DNA of 64,000 nt from Epiperipatus broadwayi (taxonomy: Eukaryota; Onychophora; Udeonychophora; Euonychophora; Peripatidae): positions 9,756,682-9,820,681 of the forward strand of contig JAQFVV010012398.1 in NCBI GenBank assembly GCA_028023455.1, written 5' to 3'. Under the pieces are notes generated by a model. The model was not told where the DNA came from. It saw nothing but the letters and a program-made list of their open reading frames with translations, and ran no database searches. The position numbers and the translations under genes are program-made. Every line of letters begins with the position of its first letter. Positions within the stretch are counted from its first letter, which is position 1. Shown here in pieces: positions 25,931 to 37,154 of the stretch.

Positions 25931-26085
25931 CTGTGTGTGAGAGAAAGAGAGAGTGGGTGAGAGAGAGAGCGAGCGAGAGAGAGCGAGGAAGAGCAAGAGA
26001 GAGCAGGAGAGAGAGAGAGAGAGTGAGAGAAAGAGGGAGAGGGGGGAGAAAGGGAGAGAGAGCGAGGAAGGGGGTGGGGGATAAT
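25931..26085 (+). repeat. (GA)n-rich purine tract
   Basis: About 150 bp of GA, GAGC and GGGA words on the plus strand. It yields an Arg/Glu-rich frame (25933-26118) that is a translation of the microsatellite, not a gene. Long homopurine tracts can form triplex DNA. Confidence 0.9.
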
Positions 26086-26371
26086 GTTACTGGTGGGTGT
26101 GAATTGTTGTTTGGGTAATAGAGATTTCTGAATAATAGTATATTTTGATTAAGGTGTTGTTTTTAAATTATAATGAAAAAAAATTGTTGAAATTCTTTTT
26201 TTTTTTTCTAAAAAAAAAAAGAAGATATATAGCATTTTAGTATATATCTAATAAACATTGAATATAATTTGGAAAAGTGAAATGATTTTCTGTTTTAATT
26301 ATTTGTTCTGTCATAAAAAATGCCATTATTTGTCTTACTTTTTTTATATCACCGAGAAAAAGTTAAAAGAC

Positions 26372-26600
26372 TAATGATGAAGTAGTATGTTTAGCATGGC
26401 TGCCTTCCAAGCAGCTGGCCCGGTTCGCTTCCCGGTCAACGCATTTAATATATATATAAACTCTGAATAATGAAATTTTTTTCTCTTTTTTAAAAAAGTT
26501 ACTTTTGAGTTTACAAATGAACCAAGATGGCAGCCCGTATTTTTAATAAATGTATAGTTTTGAGGGCCTATAATCTATCGAAGATGTGCTAGTTATTAAA
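26372..26600 (+). repeat. tRNA-Gly(UCC)-derived SINE or pseudo-tRNA
   Basis: 26388-26443 closely resembles the 3' two-thirds of an animal tRNA-Gly with a TCC anticodon: TTAGCATGGCTGCCTTCC anticodon arm, then CGGTTCGCTTCCCG T-arm and a final AACGCA. The first ~20 bases are too diverged to pair as an acceptor stem, so it is not a working tRNA. The tail with CCAAGATGGCAGCCCGTATT (about 26522-26541) recurs inverted at 27.12-27.20 kb, indicating a SINE body. Confidence 0.7.
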
Positions 26601-27119
26601 TTAAAACAAAATTAATAGATTGATTGTAAAATTTAAAAAAAGGAATAAATTCTGATAAATTTCATTAAGAAGCCTTATTTTAGTTTTTTTTTTTTTAACT
26701 TATATGAAAAGTGACGAGATGTTCTTAACATTTTCGTACTTTGGTTCAATTCTGTCAGCATTTATATATATATTTTTTTGGTAAATTGTCATAATGCTAA
26801 AAATTTGAGACTTTCTTGACACGGAACATGATGCAGTGAACTATTTCCAAAGGCATGGGATCCTGCTCTCCCAAAAAGTGTGCATTAATGGTCACGATAT
26901 GATTGCAATCTATCGATGTGAATAAAGTATAAACATTGTATATATTTTTTCATTTTTCAGTTAATAAGTTATCCCACCGCTTAAAAAAAACAAAAAACCG
27001 TAAATATTGTAAGTAATTTTTTCACAATGACTTGTTTTGTTTTTTTTTAAATGACAGTAATAGAAAATAAAATGTAATTTTTAAATACTATGTTTCCTAG
27101 TAGGAATTTTTTTTTGTAA

Positions 27120-27390
27120 ACATTCCCCGAAACTGTACATTTATCAAAAATACGGGCTATTAATTATCTTGGTTTACTTGAAAACTCACAAGTATCTTTT
27201 AAAATTAAAATGTAAACATTCTATAGATATATACGGCTGTACAAAATGGTTTATAGGACAGTATTCAGTAAGTCACGTGCTAGTCAGCATCAGAATGACA
27301 GACTTTTTTTTTCTCATGAGTCAGCATCAGCCGGGAAGCGAACCTGCTAACCCACGACCTCTCGACCATCAATGCTTGACACATTTCATT
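27120..27390 (-). repeat. Inverted partner of the tRNA-derived SINE
   Basis: On minus: a tRNA-like head GGTCGAGAGGTCGTGGG...AGGTTCGCTTCCCGG (27366-27329), then about 130 bp of unrelated spacer, then ACCAAGAT...TAGCCCGTATTTTTGATAAATGTAC (about 27175-27130) matching the tail at 26.52-26.56 kb. The heads share only the T-arm, so the two are relatives rather than recent copies. Together they form a ~1-kb inverted pair. Confidence 0.6.
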
Positions 27391-29555
27391 TATTTGAGCA
27401 AATGAATTGTTTTAATTAATTTCCCTGCTAGGAGTCGTTCAAAAATCATTAAACAAATAATTAATTAATTGCTAGGAGCCTGCACTCTAAACTTCGTAGT
27501 ATCTAAATATTTTTGTAGATGTAATATGGATAAATTTTTGATTTTTTTAAAAATTAAATAATCTAAATATCTTATAGTTTATAGTAAATCCACAGTCATA
27601 AAGATATTTAAATAACATTTTCTGGGAAATTACATGTCAAGTTATATAAAAGATCTCATTTATTATTTTAATCTTTTCCGGAATTCTTTTTTTTTTAATT
27701 TAATTTTTTTTTACCTTAAAAGTTTTTGAAACCTAAAAATAAAAGGCATAAAAAATATTCCGCAATATTTTTAGTAAAGCAATAAAATACCAGTGTATTG
27801 GCTTGCTAGCAATTACAACCAATGGGTCAGAGGCAACTAAGTGCAATGTGATGTTTTCCAAGCTGGAGAAATTCATATTTACTAAGAAAATAATAGATTC
27901 GCCTTTGCTCACTTGCTTATAATCGGCTAAGGACGTCATCTTTTGATTTTTTTAAAACTTCTTATTGAAAAAATCTTGCTGTGAATGCTAGAACATGCTT
28001 AATGTTAGGAATGCTAGCAGAAAAGAACTTCTTCATTATTATTAATATTTTTTTTAATTTTGTAAAAACCTGTTTCATTCCTTTATAAATCAATCAACCA
28101 AGCATTTATCAGATGTTCCTTCCCTACCCCCTTCCATTCTAGAGCCTTTACACTTTTTTTTTTTTTTGTTATATTCGCGTATAATTTACACCTGGACTTG
28201 TTTAGGCATGTGTCCCTTAGTTGCATTTCTTTTTTTTTCACTCTGGAATGTCAAATTTTCAAGACTTAACATTGAAAAGATTTTTAAATAAGCAATTTAA
28301 AAATTATACAAACAGCTTCAGTCAGAATTTGGTTTGCAATATAAATATTTACTTTTAAATGATTATTAAGTAAAAAGTTAGAATCCATATTTAGATCGTA
28401 CACAAAAATATATTTTATAATTTTCAATCCTTACCTGTTCATATATATATAAATCATCATTAAATAAATAATTGAATGATTCGCACAGGAAATCGTGGCG
28501 TTATCAAGGTTTAATCTAGAAAATTTTAATTATTGAATCAACTAAATCTGTCACAAAACTAAACTATATAAGCATGTATCATTTATTTAATGTAGTAAAC
28601 ATTTAAAACCTATTTACACGTATCTGTTGTAATGTAGTGTAAAGCCTATCAATTTTATTGATTGACATAGTACTTACTATTCAAAAAAAAAAAAAGTAAT
28701 GAATAAAAAATAAAACCATGTTTCTTCTTGAATTTATAGCTATAAGAGTATATGCAGTTTCGGCACATATATTTATTAAAGAATAAAGGTGTGTATGTAC
28801 AAGCTTTAATGCTGATATGCTAAAGTATTCCAGAAATAAAAATAAAATAAATAATTAATTATGCAGAAAATAAAATTAATTGGAAATTGTAGCAGGTTAA
28901 TTTGTATGTAAAGAAAAGTTACTTTATGCAAATTAGCAAAACTGATAAAACGTCTGCAGAAGAATTAAGTAAGAAATGGATTAAAGATGTGGGTAAGAAC
29001 CAATGGAAAGATAAACTAATGAAAGTGAAGTTGTTTTGGAAATTAATAAAGAAGAGCTCTAGTCAAGAATCTAATTGGATTATCTCTAAATTAATGTGTG
29101 AGCAATAAGGTGCTTACAGAAATAGTGACAAAACTACTGAGCTAAAGAGACTTCATAGATATGACATCTCTAAGGAGATCTGAGTGATTCTTTTCCTCAA
29201 CTAGCAATTAGCAAGTTGAAATTACTAATATTTTACTAATATCATTAGGCCGCCATGTGACTAGAAAATGCATTTGTGCAAGATAAATTTTAGTGCCCCC
29301 CCTTTCTATGAAATAAAATTTATAAATTAAAAGACATTCCTTTTTTTTTCCCAGCGCTTTTGCAAGAAAGACTTGAAAATATAGTTTTAGTCATTTAACA
29401 TGTTCTGTAAGGAGAATACAATACATGCTAAAATAAAACATATTGATATTTAGAAATAATAATTTTTAAAACAATAATTAAATAATACCTAAAAATAAAA
29501 ACATTAATTTAATTAACCTATTCATTCAGTGTACTAAAAGTTTTTTTTATGAAAT
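27391..29555. other. Gene-free AT-rich DNA
   Basis: Many poly-T/poly-A runs. A lysine-rich 68-codon plus frame at 28902-29108 has no recognisable motif; it might be a transposon scrap, but I cannot support a function. Nothing else recognised. Confidence 0.5.
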
Positions 29556-29738
29556 AACTAGGATTTGAACTTTAAATCGGTCTATATTTGTCCTCTACTC
29601 TATCACAAACAACTAACACACATGATTACATATATGTGAAAGAGATGGGTGTATATAGTCATGTGTGTTGGCTGTTTGAGATGGAGTAGAGGATGAATAT
29701 TGAATAAAAAATCCTAAATTCAAATCCTTCTAGTTACT
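29556..29738. repeat. Short inverted-repeat element with B-box-like ends
   Basis: Left arm CTAGGATTTGAACTTTA... (29557-29633) and right arm ...TTCAAATCCTTCTAG (29655-29735) are inverted copies with scattered mismatches, meeting near 29645. The ends resemble the RNA polymerase III B box, as in the SINE-like pairs at 2.4-3.0 kb and 46.9-47.6 kb. Confidence 0.75.
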
Positions 29739-30079
29739 TAAATATTTATTTAGTAAATTTGAAATTTTTAATTTTTTTTTCTAAAAGTTTTCATATTATT
29801 TTTTGGACAACCCTGCTAAAATGCTAGTACAGATAGAAAATATCCGCAAATAAGACCATTTTTTAAATATCTCAGTATTTTTATAATTAAAAGAACCACC
29901 AACACCACACATAACCATGAAACCATTGCACTGCTCCCCTCCTTTTCTTAGACCAGATCTGATACTATATAAGTAATTAAATAATATATAAGTTACTTAT
30001 CAAATGTTACATACATCCAAGATGTGATTTTTTCGAATGTTTCACCTCTGAGTTCCATCCTGCTCACTTGCTGGTCAGA

Positions 30080-31090
30080 AATTCATTAAAACTTATTCTT
30101 ATTTGTTTAAAAACCTCTTGAAAGTCTCTCATGCATAAAATTATTCATGTTTTCTATTATCAAAATTATATCCCTTCACTGATAAAATATTTATACTATT
30201 ATTTAATTTTTTATGTGGTGTTATTCTACTATTAGTAATTTGGGATTAGCATTGCTGTGATGTAATCATCTGGCCATAATTATTTTAACTTTATGAATAT
30301 ATTTTCACTGCTTATGAAGTATCACTTTAGGTTTAAATTCAAGTTAAAATTATAATTTATTATATATATATAGTCTGATATTTTAAATTTTCATACTTAC
30401 ATTGTTTATTGATCATATAACTTTTATATTTTACTAGGACCATCAAACTAGTTCAATTTTAAATAACACAACTGATAAAACTCTTACATCCCATTATCAC
30501 CTTCTTGTTAATACCTTTGTTTTAAAAATCCTTTCATTATTTTTAATTCACATAAAAATTGTTTACATTTTCTATTAATAAAAATAGTTTCACCTGTTTT
30601 AGTCAATAATAAAATGTTGACACTATTTAATTTTTTATATGGTGTTGTCCACTATTAATAACTATAATTTATTATATTTATAATCCAATATTTTAAATTT
30701 TCATACTTACATTGTTTATTGATCATATAACTTTAATATTTTATTAGGACCACCAAAGTAGGTCAATTTTAAATAACATGACTAATAAAACCTACACCCC
30801 ACTTGCACCTTCTTGTTAAAATGTTGTTTTAAAAATCCTTTGGTTATTTTTAATTCACACAAAACTTGTTTGCATTTTCTATTAACAAAAATAATTTCAT
30901 TTATTTTCATTCAAAAAAATATTTATATCCTATATTATTTTATTTTTTAATGCTTATTAATAACTAAATCATACTATACATTATATACTTTATTATGTAG
31001 ATTGACAATTAGGGATTTAGCCAGGAAAAAAAATTAAATTTTCTTATTTAGATTGTTTACTCAATATATTTTTAGAAGCTACTAAAATGC
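30080..31090. repeat. Degenerate ~310-bp tandem array (about 3 units)
   Basis: The landmark TACATTGTTTATTGATCATA occurs at 30399 and 30709 (period 310), and a weaker ATTGTTTACTCAATATA at about 31046. TTTAATTTTTTAT.TGGTGTT also recurs. Units diverge strongly. 29739-30079 before it holds nothing recognised. Confidence 0.75.
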
Positions 31091-31369
31091 CTTGCACTTT
31101 ATTTTGTTTATCATAGGTTATGCTGGATAACTATTAAAAAAAATCAACTTGGTTTCTTCCACTAGATAGATCTTTTAGACTATGTCAATAGTACAATCAT
31201 GAATGAGTTTTATTATAATAAGAGAATTTCATTAAATAATATTATCATGAAACTTGTTAATAATTAAATATTTTAGCATTCCAAAAAAAGCTGTTTATTA
31301 AAAAATGTAAAAAAAAAATATGGCATAATAAAAAAAGGAGACAGAAAAAATATATTATTAAGAAACCTT

Positions 31370-31450
31370 CCACAAGCCATTTCTCAGAATCAATCCAAGG
31401 TCCTCACATTCAAGAAATGGATATTCTTCCACTAAGCTAGGTTGTCTGAT
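31370..31450 (-). repeat. Decayed tRNA-like (SINE head)
   Basis: On minus: an A-box-like TAGCTTAGTGGAAGAAT and, about 35 bp on, a B-box-like GGATTGATTCTGAG. This gives tRNA-like spacing with an anticodon-arm-like TTTCTTGAA. Too diverged to assign an isoacceptor. Confidence 0.45.
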
Positions 31451-31559
31451 ATGTACAAGTTCTGCAAAATATCATTAATAAATAATTTCCTCACATGCAA
31501 AATTACTATAATTTTGAAACATTTTTAAAATAAATTATTAATAGTAATGTGTTACTTTT

Positions 31560-32060
31560 TATATAAATTAGCATTTGGGAAGTCTCAACATTTTCAGATT
31601 TAAATAATTTTTATTAATTATAGTGACAAAAAAGCATTGACCTATTTGGTTTGGTGCAAAGGTAGAATATATATGAAATATATTTCAATGCTTGAGAAAT
31701 TGTTATAACAAGTCTAAGTAAATAAGTATTCCTCTTATACATGAATAAAAAATATTTATAATCAGAACATGATTCTAATAATAAAGTGATTCAGAAATTT
31801 AAACATTTATATATAAGTTTTATTAATGACCGTGACAAAATGGCATTGGCCTATTCAGTTTAGCAAAATGATAAAAGTAAATACATACTATATTACAAGT
31901 CTCAAAATTTTATGTTCAGGAAATTGTCACAATAAGTAAAAAAGGATTCCTCTCATACTTAAATAAAAAAATATTTACACTCAGGATATATTTCTAACAA
32001 TAAAGTGATTTAAAAATGCAAACATTTTCATTTCCATATACATTTTATTAATTATCTTAG
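31560..32060. repeat. Degenerate ~209-bp tandem array
   Basis: GTGACAAAA..GCATTG.CCTATT occurs at 31623 and 31832 with matching downstream sequence (AAAATATTTA, AATAAAGTGATT). A partial third unit starts near 32050. 32061-32529 holds a short duplicated TCTGAATATATTAGTAT (about 32242 and 32268) but no gene. Confidence 0.75.
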
Positions 32061-32529
32061 TGTCTTGGTGCCCTTGTGATGAAACACCTTTGTGCCCTGC
32101 AAAAACCTGTGCACCCGCATGTGGCAACCCTGAATATCATTATTATTCAGAGTAAACAAACTCCTGAAGTTGTATTTAAGTTTTGTTGTTTTCTTATTTG
32201 AACAAAGTATAAGTATCCAGCTGCCAACTTATCACATGGCTCTGAATATATTAGTATACATGGCCCTGAATATATTAGTATATTAAGTAAAATCAAAGAA
32301 ATAATGTTTGTTTTTTTTGCAATAAATTTATTTATGTAAATAATGTCAATCATTTAAACAAAAATATTTTGATGATAAATCAAATGCCTGCAGAAATATA
32401 AATTCATAACAAATGTCTGCATTTTTTTGAATTTATAATGACCACATTTATTATTGAATTTACAATAAGTGTAATTTAAATATTGATTATTTTTATTTCA
32501 TATACACATTATGCGCAAGGATTATGGAA

Positions 32530-33190
32530 TGTCTGAGAATATAAACATGTGTAAATAAATATCATTTATTTTTGCAAATACAGTATATTTTTTCAATTAT
32601 AAAAAAATGTCCTTTTATTAAAAGAACTAATTTAGAAAATCTATCGTCCCGATAGTAAAATTTAATTAAATAAAAATTGGTATGCAAATAATGGCATTTA
32701 CATACAAATTGACAGAGTATAAATGACACCCATGCAGTCAAGCAATGTATGGTTAGAAAAAAAAAGAAGAAATGTTGATGGTTATCAAAAAATAAAGGAT
32801 AAAGGGTAATTGATAAAAGTTAACCAAATCACAAGAATAGCAAAATTGCAATTAAGTAAATGTATAAATTGTGTGTAACAAAAAAGCCCTTAAATTGCAA
32901 ACTTTAGAGTTTATTTGTATGTGGAAATAGTATATAGGACTATATGTATTTGCAATATACATGTCTGTATGTGCAAAAAACTTTTAAATTGGAAAACACA
33001 CTGTTAGTACTCCTTATGTGAATAATATATAATCCACTCAAAGATAAATTATAGCTTATTTAATTTGGATTATTATATTCCTTTTTTATCTCATTATTAT
33101 TGTTGAATAAATATTGTCATATAAATTTTTTTGTGTATATTGTTCTTTTATTATCATTGACTGACTGGTCTTAGGAAATCCCAGGACATA
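32530..33190 (+). mobile_element. 5' LTR of a Ty3/Gypsy-type retrotransposon
   Basis: Starts TGTCTG and is alignable in pieces with 50274-51807 plus 56873-56914: shared blocks include ATAAACAT, ATCATTTATTTT, CAGTCAAGCAA, GATAAATTATAGC.TATTTAATTTGG and ATTATCA.TG. The same TGTCTG start at 50274, just after a purine tract, fits a 3' LTR. This copy is ~660 bp, about 900 bp shorter than the 3' copy even without the LINE, so one has gained or lost sequence. The right edge (near CCAGGACA, 33188) is approximate, and no clean primer binding site or target duplication was found. Confidence 0.7.
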
Positions 33191-33499
33191 GTAGAATAAT
33201 GCAAGTTGACATTTGAAAGAATGATGCTGTAGACATTTGATAACCCATGCAAAATAACTTGAATGACACAAGTTGATACTCATTATCAATTTGGATAGAA
33301 GCAATAACAGAATGACAACTAAACATTTATAATGTCTACACTTGGTCATTTGCAAAGAAATTATTTTATAAACAGAAAACCATAGTATTAAATATCCTAA
33401 TACAGAAATTCGACAATAATAATAGTGACTCATGAAAAAATTATGATAAACATGTAGATTATATGTTCATAAATAAAAAGAAGACAAATTTCTGAAAGG

Positions 33500-34300
33500 G
33501 TGTACAGTTCTCTATTTTTCAGGTTAAGATGTAATACATAGCTGGCAAACAGATTAACTCTCCCAAATGACAAAGGAACTTCCGTATAAAGAAGCTTCCA
33601 AGATACTAAATGAATATTTAATTCTGGGAATATCTAAATAGGTAGCACAGTTGAGATTGCAAAATAGAAAGCAGTAACAGTATAAAAAGTATGTGATCTA
33701 TGATTTAGTTTTAAAGAAGTTAGCTAAAGATTGCAAGTTTGGTCGTAAGATAAATGACTCATTATTAGAACAACTCCTTATGACATGATGAAAGAGAATT
33801 TTAGGAAAAGTGTAACTGAATGATCCCACCCTAGATTATAAACAGGTCATAGAGAAGTGTGTACCACAAGAAACTGTGCTAAATAATGCATGTAAATATG
33901 TATTGCCATAACATTTGAAGAGAATCTTGCTTACAAAACAAAACAAAAATATTTCAAACCCCATTAGAGAGAAAAAAGAGCAAATGTGCTATTGTTGTGG
34001 TATGAGGAACAGTTGCAAACTCAAAAATAAAACATGCAGAAACTGTGAAAAGAAAAAAAACATTAAGCAACTATCTGCCATCTTAAAGAGTGCAGAGTTA
34101 CTAACAAACAAAAGACATACTAGAAAATTGAGAAAAGGGTAGATTATAAAAGTGTTAATGTAAAAATGCTGAATGACATTAAAATGGACCACATATGACT
34201 AGATGAGAATATCTGTCAACATATGGTAGTGATGAAAGTGAGAAGAGCTGGTTTGATGCTGATATTTAAGAGATTGGATAAAAATCAGCAAAAAGAATAA
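33500..34300 (+). pseudogene. gag: Gypsy gag remnant with zinc-knuckle-like Cys cluster
   Basis: Capsid-like wording is readable across stops: LAKDCKFGRKINDSLLEQLL (33722-33781) and NDPTLDYKQVIEKC (about 33821-33862). A Cys-rich segment follows: CYCCGMRNSCKLKNKTC (33987-34037) with CRNCEKKK, equivalent to the two zinc knuckles of Gypsy Gag nucleocapsid, although the His and last Cys positions are lost. The gene lies just downstream of the LTR, as expected. In-frame stops occur near 33786 and 34140. It is followed by a MITE insertion, and protease and RT are not recognisable afterwards, so the pol front half was deleted. 33191-33499 would be the leader; a hydrophobic minus frame over 33086-33433 is its antisense shadow. 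Confidence 0.8.
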
Positions 34301-34367
34301 AGAGGTCTATACTTCTGAATACAGACATGATGGCTACAGGCATCAATCAAAACAAAATAGATATATA

Positions 34368-35323
34368 CCTGAGTCTCATTTTGTGCGGTAGATAGGTTCC
34401 ACAGAAAACCCGCATTAAAAAAATCGCACAAAAATAGACTTAACTTACCTTGAAAAATGGGGGATAGGGTCTGTATTTTTCAGAATTCACATAAAAGCAA
34501 AGCAACATGGAAAAATTACTTTAAAATTCGCATTAAAAAAATAAGCAAATAAAGTATGACTAATAAAAAATTTTAATTTGAAAAAAATTAATACAAGACA
34601 AACTTTTTACATTTTTTATTAACTACAGTATTTAATTTTTACATTTTTCATACATATTTGAATCATTACCACTAGCGTTTGATTGTAAACTGGTAAGAAA
34701 TCAGATTCGATGTGATGTGATATATTGTGGCTGCTCCTTAAATGAAGTCAAGAATCTCTCAGCAATTATGCCCAGAAAAACCTGTTAGCCACTTTATTTT
34801 TATTCACGATGTGATGTACAACTAGAGCCACTTTTAGTCTTGTGCTGTGTTAATGGTTTTCTGTTTCTATATTAAAAAAAATGACATCGCAATCAAAACA
34901 AAAAGATTATACATTATCTATAGAAAGATTATTTTCAGTTTGTAAAAGCTTCATTTTTTATTTTAAAAATCTAAAAGATTATTTATTTGTGTTATATATA
35001 ACAAAGTACATTTTAAAAGTTTAATTTTTTTGAATATTTATGGAAGTGTAAATCTATTATTATTATTTACTCATTAGTATAAATAGGTTATTTACATAGA
35101 AGCTAAAATCCTAAATACAGCTTCAGGCCATATTCATGTTAGCTGCTAATATAACATTATGTTTTTGAAAAAAAAAAAGTATTTCAAGTCAAAATAAGTT
35201 ATTAATAATTTAAATTTCTTGATATCTAATAAATATAGTGAAATATGAAAGATATTAAGAAGAAACATGAATCGCATAACTTGAAAATCGCATTAAAATA
35301 ATCCACATAAAACAAGACTCAGG
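34368..35323. mobile_element. 956-bp TIR-bounded non-autonomous DNA transposon
   Basis: Ends CCTGAGTCTCATTTTGTGCGG and its inverted complement (CCACATAAAACAAGACTCAGG), about 17/21 matching. The subterminal CGCATTAAAAAAA motif is also repeated inverted near 35.28 kb. It sits inside the gag-pol region of the Gypsy element. Target duplication is ambiguous: either TA (Tc1/mariner-like) or a decayed 8 bp (GATATATA/TGTACATA). No transposase. Confidence 0.75.
34697..34800 (-). repeat. 3' tail fragment of the 17-19.5 kb LINE family
   Basis: On minus: AAAGTGGCTAACAGGTTTTTC, GGGCATAAT, CTGAGAGATTCTTGACTTC, AAGGAGCAGCCACA, ATCACATCACATC. This is a colinear match to the last ~110 bp of the LINE at 19.39-19.49 kb. 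It lies inside the TIR-bounded element, either as an insertion or as captured sequence. Confidence 0.8.
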
Positions 35324-35639
35324 TGTACATAGAAAAATTGTGGAACTGTAAAGTTAAATTCTAGAGTTAAGTTGCTTATGTTATATGTGGTAAATTAACA
35401 TTTTTCCGTCCCATTTATGGGAATAAATTCATGCACATGCTGATTATCTGATAAAAATAAAAACACATGCAATTAATGAAATTAGCTACATAGACAAATT
35501 AAACTCCAGTTATGGCCAGTGTACAAAGCAAGACAAAGAATATGCCTAACTCATGAAATGAATTAAATTTGGCTGGCATAAAACACTTTTATATGGGTAA
35601 ATTAAAACTGATATTATGAGATAGTCTTTCAATCTCCAA

Positions 35640-36126
35640 TAGATGTGTGCTGATGACAACACATACTCATTTCCTCCAAAAGGATCTTCTGTCCCAAAAT
35701 CATCCTGGAATTGTACAGATGAAGACATTATTCCAATCATACATATGGTGGCCAAATTTAGCTGGTGATATTGAGCAGATAGTTAAAATATGTATTAACT
35801 ATCAACAAAATGCAAAATACCACCTAAACAATTGGAAATGTGGAAAAATCTACAATCCCATGGACCTGTATCGATTTGGATCATACAAGATATACAGAAA
35901 AGGGATGGGCAGAATTCAGACTGAATCTGAAATATTCGAATACAAATATAATATATATACTGAAGCGGTGCCTATATGCGCATTAGTGATATTCAGCAGA
36001 TAGTTAAAATATGTATTAACTATCAACAAAATGCAAAATATCACCTAAACAATTGGAAATGTGGAAAAATCTATAATCCCTTGGACCTGTATCCATTTGG
36101 ATCATACAGGATATATAGAAAAAGGA
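35640..36126 (+). pseudogene. Gypsy integrase, N-terminal half (with internal duplication)
   Basis: The zinc-binding domain is readable: FLQKDLLSQNHPGIVQMK, SYIWWPNLAGDIEQIVK and CINYQQN (35665-35816), where the second Cys of the HHCC motif has become Tyr. After a frameshift the start of the catalytic core reads IPWTCIHLDHTGYIEKG (about 36073-36126), containing the first Asp of the DDE triad. A 221-bp tandem duplication (from 35767 and from 35988) repeats the end of the zinc domain and the core start. The coding similarity stops at 36126 and resumes at 47621. Confidence 0.85.
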
Positions 36127-36208
36127 TGGGCAGAATTCAGGCTGAATCTGGAATATTTGAATACAAGTATAAAATATATACTGAAGTGGTGCCTATATGC
36201 GTGCATAT
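35767..36208. repeat. 221-bp tandem duplication within integrase
   Basis: GATATT(G/C)AGCAGATAGTTAAAATA starts at 35767 and 35988; the copies are ~93% alike. Each copy includes an integrase piece and a SINE-family tail (GCAGAATTCAG.CTGAATCTG), so the tandem duplication happened after that tail had joined integrase. Confidence 0.9.
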
Positions 36209-37154
36209 ATGCTTGCTTAATTTTCACCCATTTCCATCATAGGTAATAATTTTCTTAGAACTCATAACACATAATGCGCATGTGATGTATTCAATTATAT
36301 ATTATTTAAAAGTTACAAGCTAGTTAAAGTAATTAAATAAACAGTAACGTAATTCATACAATGGAAAATGGTTGGTAATAGGATTAAGCCATTACATGAG
36401 GAAAGGAATGGCACCTTATTTTCTAGCTATGGTTAAGATCGGTTGTAATAGTTACAGTTAAATACTTTTAAGGTCTGGATGCATTTATAGGTATTGAAAA
36501 TAAAATCCCCACAAAAGCCGGCAAACAGATTCGGTAGTGGGTTAAGTAACTAGGAAGTAATCATTAAAGGAATTGCAATTAAAGACAGAAAATAATCAAA
36601 TCCTTTAAAGCTAAAAATGTACCCAGGGCATAGTACAATATAGATAAAAACTCAGAAAAGAGGGCATGGTTTAGGGATAACTATTCTTCTTCTGTTTCTT
36701 ATGATTCTACTTAAGTCTTCATTTAATTTTGATTTTCATCTGTGATATTGTTAATTGGAAATAATGAGTCATCTGGCATTGGTTTCTCTATAGTTATCAG
36801 GAAAGAGGAACATCAGGATGATAGTTCCAGCAACACGATTGAAGGTGTCTATGTTCCAATCAAACCGCATGCTGATCCTATGAAACCTATTGAACTAACA
36901 TATATAGAATTTGGTCAAAAAAGTAATGAAGTCATCTGTGAGACTTTCCAATTACAGTGTTCCTATGCTACAGACAATATATCGATTTATCATGAGAGCC
37001 ACTATAAACATTGGCGGTAACGCCTTATTAATTTCTAACAGTAAACTGAATGTCTCTTTATTAACTGAATGTAAATGTTCATATTAATTATAACCTAAAA
37101 TTAACTGTAATTTAATTACTGTTATTCATTCATTAGTCTTAGCTTTTGTAATTT
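36185..37154 (+). repeat. Direct segment copy 1, left part
   Basis: Aligns throughout with 42310-43394: landmarks GCCTATATGC, GTTAAAGTAATTAAATAAA, GGTTGGTAAT, AAGCCATTACATG, ACCTTATT, CTATGGTTAAGAT.GGTT, GTCTGGATGCAT. It contains a 92-codon frame (36742-37020) with KPHADPMKPIELTYIEFGQK that is broken in the other copy. Continues after the palindromic insertion at 38507-38815. Function unknown; could be an LTR-like unit of another retroelement. Confidence 0.85.
36742..37020 (+). other. Unrecognised 92-codon frame in the duplicated segment
   Basis: Runs from an ATG to a TAA with moderately complex amino-acid content (IVIRKEEHQDDSSSN, HADPMKPIELTYIEFG). The homologous stretch at 42913-43220 retains similar words (MVIREKQHQNGS, IYRIWL) but has stops and frameshifts. 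It could be a fossil coding exon of a mobile element. I recognise no domain, and dN/dS between the copies would be the test. Confidence 0.3.

Noticed and set aside
25933-26118. Arg/Glu-rich 61-codon protein
   Set aside because: It is a direct translation of a (GA)n purine tract.
26372-26443. Functional tRNA-Gly(TCC)
   Set aside because: Anticodon and T arms look good, but the 5' acceptor strand and D-arm start do not pair, and the tail is shared with an inverted SINE-like copy.
28902-29108. 68-codon lysine-rich frame as a gene
   Set aside because: No recognised domain and isolated; AT-rich composition readily yields such frames.
33086-33433. 115-codon hydrophobic minus-strand frame
   Set aside because: It overlaps the end of the LTR and the Gypsy leader on the opposite strand, has no motif and is not conserved in the other LTR.
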